This document shows, piece by piece, positions 9,094 through 18,580 of a stretch of DNA of 64,000 nucleotides. This DNA comes from Bacillus methanolicus (GTDB taxonomy: Bacteria; Bacillota; Bacilli; Bacillales; Cytobacillaceae). Location of the stretch: positions 226,325 through 290,324 of the forward strand of contig NZ_VTQX01000001.1 of NCBI RefSeq assembly GCF_008764295.1. The letters are read 5' to 3'. The translations under genes were made by a program, and so were the position numbers. Within the stretch, counting starts at the first letter, position 1; every line of letters starts with the position of its first letter. The notes beneath the pieces were generated by a model. That model did no database searches, was not told the origin of the DNA, and saw only the letters and a program-made list of their open reading frames with translations.

Positions 9094-10308
9094 TTACAGC
9101 AATTCAAGATGCTCTAAAATGAAATCATACGATATATCTATAAATAAAAACTGCTTATCTTTCAATGGATAAGAAAATGTTCGCACATTTTCCCCTGTTT
9201 CAATGTCACTGTATAAATCCGAAAGAATTCCCTTCTTTTCTTTTCTCATTTTCAAAATATTCTCAAGAAAGTACGGCCGCCAACTCCAATTTTTGTAGGC
9301 ATATTCATGTTGTACAAGCCATTCATTTTGAGTTTTGAAAAGATTAGGAGAGAGCTGAAAGCCGTTTTCATCGCAAATATACATCCTAAAGGCGAAATTT
9401 TCCATTTCCTTTCCTAAGACCAACAATAATTCCTCATATTTTTCTATTTTACGATACTTTTGCAATAACTCAGAAACAACGTTCTGGAACTTCTCCGTTT
9501 GTTCAAAAAGGGCAGCAAGTTTTTTCTTTTCACTATCAATAAATTGCTGACATTCATTTTTTAATTGTTCCTTCAATATATCCCGATCAACGAAATGAGG
9601 ATGCGGTTTTTGCAAATAATACCCCTGATAATATCTTCCTCCATTTTTCCACGCATATTGAAGCTGATAGACCATCTCAATATTCTCGAATAAAAGGGTT
9701 GCCCCAATCTTTCTTGCTAATAGCGAGTAAGAATAAATAATATCTTGAAAGCTTGAGGCCAGTCTTGTTGATCTTAAAGCCTGCAAATCAACTTTTAGAA
9801 TAGTAGGTGAAATCAGACCAATGAGGTCAATTTGATGACTATTATCTCCGAGTTTATCAAAGGCGATTTTAATCCCATACGTTTTGTAATAGTTAATTAA
9901 ATGGCCCATTCTTTCAGCATCCTCTAATTGATTATTGAAAGAAATTTCAATGACAATCCTTTCGACTTTGATTCCTTTTTCACTAAATTCAAGAAGGAGA
10001 TTAAGTAACTCTTCATTTTCATCATATAATAATAAATCTGCATCCCGATTAATAAAAAGAAGAACATCGTCATCAAGTGCCATTGCCTGTTGTAATGCTT
10101 TTCTTAAAACTGTATTGTCAAGCTCTAAGCGATATTCCTCAGGAATGCTATCATCAAGGAAATATGGACCAAGGCTAAGATGATCATCGTCAGTTTTAAA
10201 TCTGCCTAATACCTCATACCCAATTACACGATGTTCATCGGCACTGAATATCGGTTGGAAGAATGGAATGACATTTTCTAGATTCGTTAAAATATCCAAT
10301 GCATCCAT
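9094..10308 (-). CDS. ykuI: YkuI-like EAL-domain c-di-GMP-binding protein
   Basis: Residues ~1-250 form an EAL domain and the remainder the YkuI C-terminal PAS-like domain (FRMYICDENGFQLSPNLF, NWSWRPYFLENILKMRKEKKGILSDLYSD). The catalytic EAL signature reads EVL (GYEVLGRF), as I recall for B. subtilis YkuI, which binds c-di-GMP but shows little or no phosphodiesterase activity. Length (404) matches closely. It lies divergent from ykuE, the same neighbourhood as in B. subtilis. Cytoplasmic; role in c-di-GMP signalling inferred from the family. Confidence 0.93.
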   Translation of the reverse strand: MDALDILTNLENVIPFFQPIFSADEHRVIGYEVLGRFKTDDDHLSLGPYFLDDSIPEEYRLELDNTVLRKALQQAMALDDDVLLFINRDADLLLYDENEELLNLLLEFSEKGIKVERIVIEISFNNQLEDAERMGHLINYYKTYGIKIAFDKLGDNSHQIDLIGLISPTILKVDLQALRSTRLASSFQDIIYSYSLLARKIGATLLFENIEMVYQLQYAWKNGGRYYQGYYLQKPHPHFVDRDILKEQLKNECQQFIDSEKKKLAALFEQTEKFQNVVSELLQKYRKIEKYEELLLVLGKEMENFAFRMYICDENGFQLSPNLFKTQNEWLVQHEYAYKNWSWRPYFLENILKMRKEKKGILSDLYSDIETGENVRTFSYPLKDKQFLFIDISYDFILEHLELL

Positions 10309-10728
10309 TTACATCCCTCCTATCAAAATAAACTAGCCTTAAAAAAATTATATCATGTAATAAAGTTGATTTCACAATGGACAAAAGCAATGTAAAAAAA
10401 CAGCACCGTTCTCACTGCTTTAGTACAAATTTAAAAATATTCATCTCCCCATTTAACTTTCCCCGTCGTCTTAAACTTCCACATTATTTATGCGATTCAT
10501 TTAATTTCAAAATGAACAATTCCTTCCAAAGATAAACATCCTTCTTTTTCTTCTTATTTTTTGATAGTATTAACTATACAAGCTCATGCTTATTGCGTTC
10601 TTGAGTATTACCTATGACGATTCAATCATATGATCTAGGACAGTCCTATCATTCAAAAAATATACAATAAATGGTTTTTATTTCATGATAGAGAGAGCGG
10701 AATTTTTAAAGTTAGGTTGGTACAGAAA
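10309..10728. other. AT-rich divergent promoter region, no gene seen
   Basis: This 420-base gap separates the divergent ykuI and ykuE starts and must carry both promoters. It is AT-rich with no open frame carrying a ribosome site. I could not place convincing -35/-10 pairs or operators. Confidence 0.4.
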
Positions 10729-11598
10729 ATGCCCAAAAAAGTTTCAAGAAGGTCTTTTTTAAAAAGATTTTTCGGTACATTATTAACGACAGTTGGATTG
10801 TCAGTTGGTGGATATACTTATGCTGGAAGGATAGAGCCGAAACTGCTAAAGATCAATAAATACCAGATTTCGCATCTTGATATTCCTGTTGATTTTGAAA
10901 ATATAAAAATTATCCAATTCAGCGATACCCATTTAGGGTTTCAATATACATTAGAGCAGTTACAAGAATTAGTTGAAGAAATTAATAATCATAAGCCAGA
11001 TATTCTCTTTTTTACAGGGGATTTATTAGACGAACCGAATAAATATGGAGAATTTGAACGTGTGATCTCGATTTTAAAAAAACTTGAGGCTCCATTCGGG
11101 AAGTACGCTGTATATGGAAATCATGACCACGGTGGATACGGGACAGACATTTTTAAAAGAATTATGGAAGAGTCTGGTTTTACTTTACTTCTAAATGATT
11201 CCATTAAAATTGAGAAAAATGCTCAAAGCTCCATCTATCTTCTTGGCATTGATGATGCCATGCTTGGCCGACCTGATATTAGTGCAGCACTTGCCAACGT
11301 ACCTGATGAAGCGTACAAGATTTTATTATCCCACGCTCCAGATCTTGCGGATAACGCTGCAAACTTTAATATTCAATTGCAACTAAGCGGTCATAGTCAT
11401 GGGGGACAAATTCAAATTCCGTTGCTGGGAGCATTAGTCAAACCGCCATATGGTGAAAAATACTATGAGGGATTTTACACAGTAGGAGAAGAAAAACCTT
11501 TAACATTATATGTAAACAGAGGATTAGGTACAACAAGACTACCCTTTCGATTCCTATCCGTACCCGAATTAACGATTTTCACTCTTTCCCGCAAGTAA
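10729..11598 (+). CDS. ykuE: YkuE-like Tat-exported metallophosphoesterase
   Basis: The N-terminus carries a twin-arginine export signal, SRRSFLKRFFG, followed by a hydrophobic stretch. The mature part has all calcineurin-like phosphoesterase motifs: FSDTHLG, TGDLLDE, YGNHDHGG, LSHAPD and SGHSHGGQ, which coordinate the two metals. YkuE of B. subtilis is a known Tat substrate attached to the cell wall. The start is taken as ATG at 10729; a TTG 12 bases upstream is possible, and neither has a strong ribosome site. A weak terminator follows. Confidence 0.9.
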   Translation: MPKKVSRRSFLKRFFGTLLTTVGLSVGGYTYAGRIEPKLLKINKYQISHLDIPVDFENIKIIQFSDTHLGFQYTLEQLQELVEEINNHKPDILFFTGDLLDEPNKYGEFERVISILKKLEAPFGKYAVYGNHDHGGYGTDIFKRIMEESGFTLLLNDSIKIEKNAQSSIYLLGIDDAMLGRPDISAALANVPDEAYKILLSHAPDLADNAANFNIQLQLSGHSHGGQIQIPLLGALVKPPYGEKYYEGFYTVGEEKPLTLYVNRGLGTTRLPFRFLSVPELTIFTLSRK

Positions 11599-11629
11599 TG
11601 CTGTCGTTTTTACAAGTAGCGATGACTTT

Positions 11630-11657
11630 CTCCCTATTCAAAGAATAGGAGGTTTTT
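11630..11657 (+). terminator. Probable ykuE terminator
   Basis: CCTATTC and GAATAGG form a stem around a 3-base loop, extended by a further TC/GG pairing with one bulge, followed by GGTTTTTAG. It lies 30 bases after the ykuE stop. Confidence 0.55.
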
Positions 11658-11945
11658 AGTCTCTACCTGCTGCATTATGCTCATGTTAACATCGAGCCAA
11701 AAGTATGAACAACATGTGCTAAAGATTCAGTCACAGCGCTTTTTTTGAAAAAATTCAGCTTTTCTACAAATGGGATCGAGAGTATTAATGTCTATTATTT
11801 TCACACGAAATTGCGGGTGAATTCATTAATTTCCACTCCAGTACGTACTTTCCACGGGGAGTTCGCCAAGCTTTCTCGTTTTCAATTTTCCAGAACCGTT
11901 ATGTAGCTCTCAGGTATATGCTTAATGAATACTTTGTTTTATGCC

Positions 11946-11998
11946 GTTGTTGATTTTTGGCTCATCTCGTGTGAAACCAAGGTTTCACACGCCTTTCA
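11946..11998. repeat. Dispersed repeat family C, copy 1, with perfect palindrome
   Basis: Positions 11968-11991 form a perfect inverted repeat, CGTGTGAAACC-AA-GGTTTCACACG. The sequence before it (GTTGTTGATTTTTGGCTCAT) recurs in variant form at 19060-19108 and 12142-12184 (both inverted) and at 42091-42132. The palindrome recurs imperfectly at 52763-52786. Confidence 0.55.
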
Positions 11999-12025
11999 GG
12001 TCCTCTGATTCCACGAAACAAAGGT

Positions 12026-12134
12026 GAATTCCGGGAAAATAGTAATTAATCCGGAATTTTTCTGTTTAATTCCGGAAAAAGCAGACGTATTTCCGGAAAA
12101 ATTGCATTGATTCACCCTTCATTTCCGGAAAGTG
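12026..12134. repeat. Phased array of five TTCCGGAA-type palindromes
   Basis: Five copies of an (A)TTCCGGAA core occur, with CCGG centres near 12032.5, 12052.5, 12073.5, 12094.5 and 12126.5. The first copy reads TTCCGGGAA and the second TCCGGAATT. Steps are 20, 21, 21 and 32 bases, close to two and three helical turns. GGTGAAT at 12023 and ATTCACC at 12110 form an inverted pair around most of the array. It lies in the 606-base gap between convergent ykuE and a GGDEF-EAL gene. No gene is seen in this gap. Confidence 0.6.
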
Positions 12135-12141
12135 TTAAAAT

Positions 12142-12184
12142 GATTTTAGGCCCATTTCATGTGAAATGGGCCCAAAATCAACAC
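12142..12184. terminator. Large hairpin between convergent genes (family C-like)
   Basis: An 18-bp stem with a single mismatch (12142-12159 with 12162-12179, core GGCCCATTTCA/TGAAATGGGCC) lies 25 bases past the end of the GGDEF-EAL gene. It has A/T runs on both sides rather than a clean T-tract, so a terminator role is plausible but not certain. Read on the minus strand it resembles the other family C repeats (GTTGATTTTGG). Confidence 0.45.
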
Positions 12185-12204
12185 CAAAATATAACAGAGC
12201 CTTC

Positions 12205-14331
12205 TTAAAAAATAACCATTTCCTCATTACCGTTGTTAAAGATTTTGAATTCAACATCTTTTGCACTGATCGGTCTGGAGAACAAGTATCCTTGACCTTT
12301 ATGGCAATTCGCTCTCATCAGAAACTCAGCTTGTTCCTTATCTTCAATACCTTCAGCCACTACTTCTATACCAAGACTATTGGCTAGATGGATGATCGTT
12401 GTGGTAATTGCTGCATCCTTCTCATTATTAATAACATCTCGAACAAATGACTGATCAATTTTTAAAACATCAATAGGGAATTGCTTAATGTAATTTAATG
12501 ATGAGTAACCGGTTCCGAAGTCGTCAATGGAGATGGTTACCCCCAGTTCTTTTAAACTATTAAGAATAGGTGAAGTTTCAGCTGTATCTTGCATCGCACC
12601 TTCCGTTATTTCAATTTCTAACAGTGACGGTTCGATCTTATATTTCCGGATCGATTCTTTAATCGTCTCGACAAGCTTTGGTTGTAAAAACTGTTTTGGC
12701 GATATATTGATGGCAATTTTTATTCCTTTTTTGCCCAATTCAGACCATTTCTTAATTTGCTTGCATGCAGTGTCGATCACCCAGTTACCGATCGGAATAA
12801 TTAAACCTGTATCTTCAGCCAAAGGAATAAAATCTGCTGGTGAAATCAGCCCTAACTCCTTGCTATTCCAGCGTATTAATGCTTCAAAGCTCTTGACCTT
12901 CCCAGTAGCTAAATTCACCTGGGGCTGATAAAACAACATAAATTCATCTTTGGCAAGAGCTTTTCTTAAATGAGTTTCTAATGAAACAATATGGGCACCT
13001 ACAGAATTCATTTCTGTTCGATAAAATTGGAAATGCGCTTTGCCCCTCTCTTTGACACGAAACAGCGCCTCGTCGGCATTTTTTATGATTGTCTCGGCAT
13101 TCTTTCCATCATGCGGATATATGCTAATACCAATACTTGGTGAGATAAAATATTCTTGATAATGGAGATAAAAGGATTTAGTAAAAAGTGAAAGAATTTT
13201 TTGAGCTAACAATGTAATTTCTTTCCTTGAACCCTCAAAAAGGATGCTGAACTCATCTCCACCCTGTCGATAAACCTTAATATTGTCTTTGTTAAATACA
13301 CTTAATCGCTCGGCAACCTGGATCAAAACTTGATCACCGGCTAGATGTCCTAGTGTATCATTCAAATATTTAAAGCGATCCAAATCGATTGAAAGGAGCG
13401 CAAACGTGCCTCTGTTTTTATTTGCCTTAATCAATTGCTCCAGATCATTTAACAAAGCTCGACGATTATAAAGACCTGTGAGGTGGTCATGGAAAGCCAT
13501 ATACTTAATTGTTTCAGCATTTTTCGCTTGTTCAGAAATATCTCTTGTGATGACATAAACCCCTTCAATTTTCGAATTGATGACAATCGGAATTGTCTTA
13601 ATGTGAGTGGTTATGCTGTATCCTTTTGAATGAATTAAGCGACAATCAAGTGACTCCAAGGCAACGCCTGTTTCGACTGTTTGTTGAAATAACCCGATGA
13701 ATTTTTGCACCTCTGCATCAGGAATTAAATCAAAAAAAGAACGTTGTGTCATCTGTTTTTCAGCATACCCTAACAATAGTTGCCCAGAAGGATTTACTTC
13801 TAAAATCTTGCCTTCTAATGATATGGTAAAAACACCATCTAATGTATGATCAACGATCGATCGGTATTTTTGCTCTGCATGAATTAGTCGATTTCGTTCT
13901 TCGACCAATTCTGTAATATCCCTTGTCACAGCAACAATATATTTTATTTTATTATGTTCATCTCTAACAGGGGTTAATAAGGATTCTGTATAGCCCATGC
14001 TTCCATTTGGAAACATGATTTGGTCCGAATAAGTAACCGAATCATTTAATAAGACAACACGATCGTAAGCCTTTTTGATTTCTAAGTAACGTTCATACGG
14101 CAGAACATCCTCCATCGATTTCCCAATCGCTTCTTCTGATATCCCCGCATAAATCAGCCCCATCTCATTAACAAATAAGTATTGAAATCGAGGACCTTCT
14201 TCTACCTTCATGACAAAAACCATATGCTTTACATAATTGAAAATTAAATTGTAAATGATCGATTCAACTGTACTATCATCTGATATTAGCTTCTCATTTC
14301 CCTTTGCATTGCTTCTCAGTGGCCCCACCAT
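12205..14331 (-). CDS. PAS-PAS-GGDEF-EAL cyclic-di-GMP signalling protein
   Basis: The 708-residue protein has two N-terminal PAS domains (roughly residues 25-145 and 150-270), a GGDEF domain with intact RQGGDEFSILF (~residue 360) preceded by FDRF-like DLDRFKYLNDTLGH, and a C-terminal EAL domain with intact SFEALIRW, followed by ISPADFIPLAEDTG, IDDFGTGYSSL and EGIEDKEQ. Both catalytic signatures look complete, so it may make and/or degrade c-di-GMP. No membrane segment is seen, so it is cytoplasmic. The start ATG at 14331 (or GTG at 14328) follows GAGG. Confidence 0.92.
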   Translation of the reverse strand: MVGPLRSNAKGNEKLISDDSTVESIIYNLIFNYVKHMVFVMKVEEGPRFQYLFVNEMGLIYAGISEEAIGKSMEDVLPYERYLEIKKAYDRVVLLNDSVTYSDQIMFPNGSMGYTESLLTPVRDEHNKIKYIVAVTRDITELVEERNRLIHAEQKYRSIVDHTLDGVFTISLEGKILEVNPSGQLLLGYAEKQMTQRSFFDLIPDAEVQKFIGLFQQTVETGVALESLDCRLIHSKGYSITTHIKTIPIVINSKIEGVYVITRDISEQAKNAETIKYMAFHDHLTGLYNRRALLNDLEQLIKANKNRGTFALLSIDLDRFKYLNDTLGHLAGDQVLIQVAERLSVFNKDNIKVYRQGGDEFSILFEGSRKEITLLAQKILSLFTKSFYLHYQEYFISPSIGISIYPHDGKNAETIIKNADEALFRVKERGKAHFQFYRTEMNSVGAHIVSLETHLRKALAKDEFMLFYQPQVNLATGKVKSFEALIRWNSKELGLISPADFIPLAEDTGLIIPIGNWVIDTACKQIKKWSELGKKGIKIAINISPKQFLQPKLVETIKESIRKYKIEPSLLEIEITEGAMQDTAETSPILNSLKELGVTISIDDFGTGYSSLNYIKQFPIDVLKIDQSFVRDVINNEKDAAITTTIIHLANSLGIEVVAEGIEDKEQAEFLMRANCHKGQGYLFSRPISAKDVEFKIFNNGNEEMVIF

Positions 14332-14924
14332 ACCAACCTCATTCCATTGAGAAGGCTTTTTCCTTGATTATCACTTTGCCAGACACCGCTTTTTGAAGTT
14401 CTTCTGGGCTGCCACCACTCAGACTGAGTACAACAACGTTTCATCTTCCTTTAAGCAGGAAGAAATTAGTTTTGTAGACAAATAAATTCCAAAAAACAAT
14501 GTTTGCAGAATACTCCTCATCAAGTAAAAAACCTTATCGTATCTATCTATTCGTTTAAATGAATTAATGCATTAGTATAATATATTATAGCATTGCTTAA
14601 ATAGTTCAATCAATTTCATAATGTGGATGTTCTCCTAGAAAACGAACATTTCCAATCATTTTCTATTTTTTTTCGATATATTGACGAAATATAATTATCT
14701 TTTTAATGTTAATATTCGTTTTTAGCTGAATGATTTTATTTCACAAATCTTCAAATTTTTTAATTAGATTATTATTTTCAACTTTTTTTGCAAGATATGT
14801 TTAGTAACACCTTTCCTTATCGTTACCATTTATTCAAGATATTATCAATCACCATTTCCTTTTTTATCAAAAAAAGGGTATACTATGAGAAGAAGGAAAT
14901 TTCATTTTGAAAGGAGCAAGCATT
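14332..14924. other. AT-rich divergent intergenic region
   Basis: This gap separates the divergent GGDEF-EAL and ykyB genes. A TATACT box at about 14879 lies shortly before the ykyB ribosome site and may be its -10 element; no clear -35 partner is seen. No gene or structured RNA was found. Confidence 0.35.
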
Positions 14925-15392
14925 TTGAATCGGGATAGGAATCACTCTCCTCAATTGGACCCAACGATAGAAAACCTCTCACAAGCAATCTTCACGGTTA
15001 ATCGTCATGCAAAAACGGCTCCAAACCCCAAATTTCTTTATAAGTTAAAGCATGATGCCTTAAAAAAATTACTAAAAGAAGGGAAAGCCAAAAAAGTTGG
15101 TCTTCATTTTTCAAATAATCCTAAATATAGTCAACAACAATCAGATGTATTAGTTGTCTGTGGCAAATATTCTTTCCACTTGCCCCCTTCAAAGAGCGAT
15201 TTTACGTATTTACCTCATTTAGGAAAACTAGATAAAAATGTTCGCAACCCTAAAGCGCATCTTTCATTGTATGAAGCGAAAAAATTACTTTCACTATATA
15301 CTGGACTAAAAGAAGAAAAAACACAGTCTAATAACAATAAAAAACGCTATGAGAAACCTGTATTTAAAAGACTCGGAGAAAATTATTTTTAA
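14925..15392 (+). CDS. ykyB: YkyB-like conserved protein
   Basis: A ~155-residue basic protein (TVNRHAKTAPNPKFLYKLKHDALKKLL, VGLHFSNNPKYSQQQSDVLVVCGKYSFHLPP, then FTYLPHLGKLD). I recognise it as YkyB-like by sequence style and by its place next to cheV and patA. Function unknown. The start is taken as TTG at 14925, eight bases after AAAGGAG; an earlier TTG at 14907 overlaps that site. A terminator follows at 15475. Confidence 0.8.
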   Translation: MNRDRNHSPQLDPTIENLSQAIFTVNRHAKTAPNPKFLYKLKHDALKKLLKEGKAKKVGLHFSNNPKYSQQQSDVLVVCGKYSFHLPPSKSDFTYLPHLGKLDKNVRNPKAHLSLYEAKKLLSLYTGLKEEKTQSNNNKKRYEKPVFKRLGENYF

Positions 15393-15474
15393 TTCGAGAG
15401 CCAAAGCAATTTCACAAAAATGGTAAGCGTAGAATTTAACTAAGCCCATTTTACGTTCGATTAAAAGCATTGAC

Positions 15475-15515
15475 AAAGACATTGGGAGAATCACTTCTCA
15501 CAATGTCTTTTCTAT
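15475..15515 (+). terminator. ykyB terminator
   Basis: AAAGACATTG-GAGAA pairs with TTCTC-CAATGTCTTT around a TCAC loop, giving a ~15-bp stem with one internal mismatch, followed by TCTATTTT. It lies 83 bases after the ykyB stop. Confidence 0.7.
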
Positions 15516-15645
15516 TTTCCAAAGGATACATAAAAGTTGTTTAAGTTTCCCGCTTAAACTTAATTTCAGAGTTCACCTTCAGCAACAAGACTTTGTTAAA
15601 TAATGATGCTGATCAAACAATTTTTAGCACAACATTTACATATGA

Positions 15646-15693
15646 TAAAAACACCCCTAACTCGTTAAATTTTTACTTTTAACAAATTAGGGG
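15646..15693 (-). terminator. Possible cheV terminator
   Basis: CCCCTAACTCGTTAAA (15654-15669) pairs with 15678-15693 with two wobble positions around an 8-base loop. On the minus strand it is followed by TGTTTTTATC. It lies about 140 bases beyond the cheV stop, so the link to cheV is inferred. Confidence 0.5.
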
Positions 15694-15830
15694 GTAGGTA
15701 TAGCTTTCGTTTATCAAGTTCGCATCCCGTTTTTAAGCATGCTCTTTTATCGGCGAATCTTCTCTACTAAGTTCTGAGGCAGCCAATGACCTCATTTATA
15801 CATGGATGAAAGAGCGCAAAATCCGCTCAC

Positions 15831-16736
15831 TTATAAGATAAATTCATCAATCAATAAGACTAATTCAGCTATCTCTGGTTTACTAACTTGCCCATCAGCT
15901 CCTACCATTTGACCTTTGTGGCGTAAATCATCGGTAATTAGGGAAGAAAAGATGATTACTGGAAGCTTTGCAAGTTGTGAATCTTCCTTAATTCTTTTGG
16001 TCAAATGGTGACCATCCATCTGTGGCATTTCAATATCTGTAATAACTAATTGCACAACATCTGCGACATCTTTGCCAGACTCTAAGACAGATTCTAAATA
16101 ATTTAACGCATCACGGCCATTTTCAAAAAAATCAACTTGTTCATAACCTGCTTCACCGAGAGTGTCGCTAAGAAGTTTACGCAATAATGGGGAATCCTCC
16201 GCGACAACCAATTTTTTCGATGACCGCTCTCTTTTTCCTAACTTCTTAATTTGTCCAACATTAATACCTGAATCAGGGTTAATTTCCACAACAATCTTTT
16301 CAAAATCTAGCAATAACACCATTTCATTATTAATTTTTACAACACCGATTACTTGGCTATCTGCCCCCTGATACATGTCAGACGGTTTTTCAATTTGATC
16401 CCATGAAATACGATGAATTTGAGTCACACTATGTACATGGAACACTACCTTTTGTTTATTAAACTCTGCAACAATAAATTTATCGAGCTCAGGGGTAGCT
16501 GATGGTGGGAAGCCTAGAGCTGCCGCTACATTAACAACTGGTAAAACTTCTCCCCTTAATTCAATAATCCCTTCGACATTTTGGTGAGCATGGGGAATTT
16601 GCGTTATCGCAACAGGATTAATAATTTCTTTTACTTTTATTACATTAATTCCGAATTTATTTTGACCGATGCTAAATTCAACCATTTCTAACTCATTTGT
16701 ACCGCTCTCTAATAATATTCCTTTGTTCATTTCCAT
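15831..16736 (-). CDS. cheV: Chemotaxis coupling protein CheV (CheW plus receiver)
   Basis: The first ~155 residues are a CheW-like domain (GTNELEMVEFSIGQNKFGINVIKVKEIINP, GIIELRGEVLPVVNVA). After a basic linker comes a response-regulator receiver domain with the acidic pocket VVAEDSP, phosphorylation site VITDIEMPQMDG, the FSS threonine-equivalent and the lysine in VSKPE. CheV couples chemoreceptors to the CheA kinase and helps adaptation. Length (301) is normal. It lies beside patA and ykyB as in B. subtilis. The organism is therefore very likely motile. Confidence 0.95.
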   Translation of the reverse strand: MEMNKGILLESGTNELEMVEFSIGQNKFGINVIKVKEIINPVAITQIPHAHQNVEGIIELRGEVLPVVNVAAALGFPPSATPELDKFIVAEFNKQKVVFHVHSVTQIHRISWDQIEKPSDMYQGADSQVIGVVKINNEMVLLLDFEKIVVEINPDSGINVGQIKKLGKRERSSKKLVVAEDSPLLRKLLSDTLGEAGYEQVDFFENGRDALNYLESVLESGKDVADVVQLVITDIEMPQMDGHHLTKRIKEDSQLAKLPVIIFSSLITDDLRHKGQMVGADGQVSKPEIAELVLLIDEFIL

Positions 16737-16963
16737 CCCAGTTCTTCCTTCCTATTTCTTAAGTAACATATATACTTACTAATATACCATGAATAGGTGA
16801 CAGAACTAATTCCATTTTTCATTTTCATGATAAAAAATTTACCTCCTCTTCATCATTATTGAGCATTATGTGAACTTTATAACAATCATCTAGACTTTTT
16901 AGCCCTAGAGGAATACAATTCAGTTGAACAAATACGTTAGGATTAAAAGAGGTGCAATTGCTA

Positions 16964-17167
16964 ATGAAGGGAACAGCCATTCTGTATAAGAAAGACCAGA
17001 CTCTTACAATTATTGAGAATATCGATCACTCTGTATTTAATGAAATCCAAAAACAATGTGGATGCGATCAATGTACCTGTAAATATGATAACAAGGTTGT
17101 TAATTTCGGAGCTGTGTCACCAGTATTTTGGCACGAAGACGAAATTGATTGGGATTATGGATATTAA
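16964..17167 (+). CDS. Small Cys-rich acidic protein, unknown
   Basis: About 67 residues with an unusual cluster CGCDQCTC near residue 35, and an acidic aromatic tail (FWHEDEIDWDYGY). The start ATG at 16964 follows AGAGGTG at nine bases; a GTG at 16952 in frame lies inside that site. A clear terminator follows 10 bases after the stop, so it is probably a real single-gene unit. The four cysteines could bind a metal. I do not recognise the family. Confidence 0.65.
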   Translation: MKGTAILYKKDQTLTIIENIDHSVFNEIQKQCGCDQCTCKYDNKVVNFGAVSPVFWHEDEIDWDYGY

Positions 17168-17177
17168 TTATTAGTGC

Positions 17178-17206
17178 TCCCTCTGCTTATCGCAGAGGGA
17201 TTTTTT
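17178..17206 (+). terminator. Rho-independent terminator
   Basis: TCCCTCTGC pairs with GCAGAGGGA (9 bp, 5-base loop) followed by TTTTTT. It ends the small Cys-rich gene and separates it from patA. Confidence 0.9.
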
Positions 17207-17284
17207 ATTGTTTCTAGCAATGAATGATATTTCATAATCAACTTCACTTTGCTAAAATAGATCCATAAATGGAGGTTGAGGTTA

Positions 17285-18436
17285 TTGGAGCATTTAATTA
17301 ATGACAAAGTTAAAAATATAGAAATCTCAGGAATTCGGAAATTTTTTAATTTAGTTGCTGGCACGGAGGATATGATTTCCCTCACGATCGGGCAACCGGA
17401 TTTTCCGACACCCTTTCACGTCAAAGCAGCGGGAATTAAAGCAATTGAGGAAAACTTTACTTCCTACACACATAATGCAGGAACGTTAGAACTTAGACAT
17501 GCAGCAGCACAATTTGTCAAAGAAAAATATCAGCTTCACTATAATCCAGAAACAGAAATTATTACTACTGTTGGTGCAAGTGAGGCCATCGATATTACCT
17601 TCAGAACTATACTAACTGAGGAGTCCGAAGTAATCTTACCTGGTCCAGTTTATCCTGGATACGAGCCAATCATACGATTATGCGGTGCAAAGCCAGTATA
17701 CGCAGATACAACGACAAATCAATTTCGATTAACTGCAGAGATAATCGCAAACTACATAACGGATAAAACTCGCTGTATTGTTCTTCCTTACCCTTCGAAT
17801 CCAACTGGAGCAAGCTTAACAAAGGAAGAGCTAACCGAAATCGCTGCGCTAGTAAAAGAAAAAGATATTTTTATTGTCGCTGATGAAATTTACAGTGAAC
17901 TCGTCTATGAACGGGATCACTTTTCAATTGGAACTATACTTAAGGAAAAAGCAATCATCATCAATGGCTTATCGAAATCCCATTCGATGACAGGTTGGAG
18001 AGTGGGCTTTATCTTTGCCCCCGATGTCATTGCAAAACATATTTTGAAGGTTCATCAATACAACGTCTCCTGCGCAACTTCAATCTCGCAACATGCTGCC
18101 CTTGAAGCGCTAACAAATGGAAAGAACGATGCACACGAAATGAAAGAGGAATACTTAAAAAGAAGAGATTATATGTATATGCGTCTTAAGAAGATGAACC
18201 TTAATGTCGTAAAGCCTGACGGCGCTTTTTATTTCTTTGTTAAACTGCCCTCCCAATACAAAAATTCCTTCGAATTTGCCCTCACACTCGTTGAGCAAGC
18301 TCGAGTAGCTGTTGTTCCGGGCAGTGCATTTTCTCCTCTAGGAGAAGGGTATGTGCGGTTATCTTTCGCCTATTCAATGGAAACCATAAAAAAAGCGATG
18401 GATCGCATGGAACAATTTTTCCTGACCTCCATCTAA
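17285..18436 (+). CDS. patA: PatA, N-acetyl-LL-diaminopimelate aminotransferase
   Basis: A fold-type I PLP aminotransferase of 383 residues with the family motifs IGQPDFPTP, YPSNPTGASL, VADEIYSEL, and the PLP lysine in NGLSKSHSMTGWRVGF. The start EHLINDKVKNIEISGIRKF and the neighbourhood (cheV, ykyB) match B. subtilis PatA, which acts in lysine/diaminopimelate synthesis through the acetylated route. The start is TTG at 17285, nine bases after GGAGG. Cytoplasmic. Confidence 0.9.
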   Translation: MEHLINDKVKNIEISGIRKFFNLVAGTEDMISLTIGQPDFPTPFHVKAAGIKAIEENFTSYTHNAGTLELRHAAAQFVKEKYQLHYNPETEIITTVGASEAIDITFRTILTEESEVILPGPVYPGYEPIIRLCGAKPVYADTTTNQFRLTAEIIANYITDKTRCIVLPYPSNPTGASLTKEELTEIAALVKEKDIFIVADEIYSELVYERDHFSIGTILKEKAIIINGLSKSHSMTGWRVGFIFAPDVIAKHILKVHQYNVSCATSISQHAALEALTNGKNDAHEMKEEYLKRRDYMYMRLKKMNLNVVKPDGAFYFFVKLPSQYKNSFEFALTLVEQARVAVVPGSAFSPLGEGYVRLSFAYSMETIKKAMDRMEQFFLTSI

Positions 18437-18483
18437 AATATGAGCAATACTTGGCTGAAACGTTCCAAGCCGAAAAGCATCTT

Positions 18484-18523
18484 GGTGTCCCAAAAGCTGA
18501 GCTTTTAGGGGCACCTCTTTTTT
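18484..18523 (+). terminator. patA terminator, repeat family A copy 1
   Basis: GGTGTCCCAAAAGCT pairs with AGCTTTTAGGGGCACC, followed by TCTTTTTT. A near-identical hairpin occurs at 24632-24671. It lies 48 bases after the patA stop. Confidence 0.8.
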
Positions 18524-18580
18524 AAAGAAATTGAAAAGATAAACAATCAGAAAAAGACGTAGGGTATAAAGGAAAAAGTA

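Noticed and set aside
12026..12134. The TTCCGGAA array as a CRISPR
   Set aside because: The repeat unit is only about 8-10 bases with spacing near 21, far too short for repeat and spacer, and no cas genes are present.
15306..15494. A minus-strand open frame over the end of ykyB
   Set aside because: It overlaps a clear gene and its terminator on the other strand; low-complexity hydrophobic translation.
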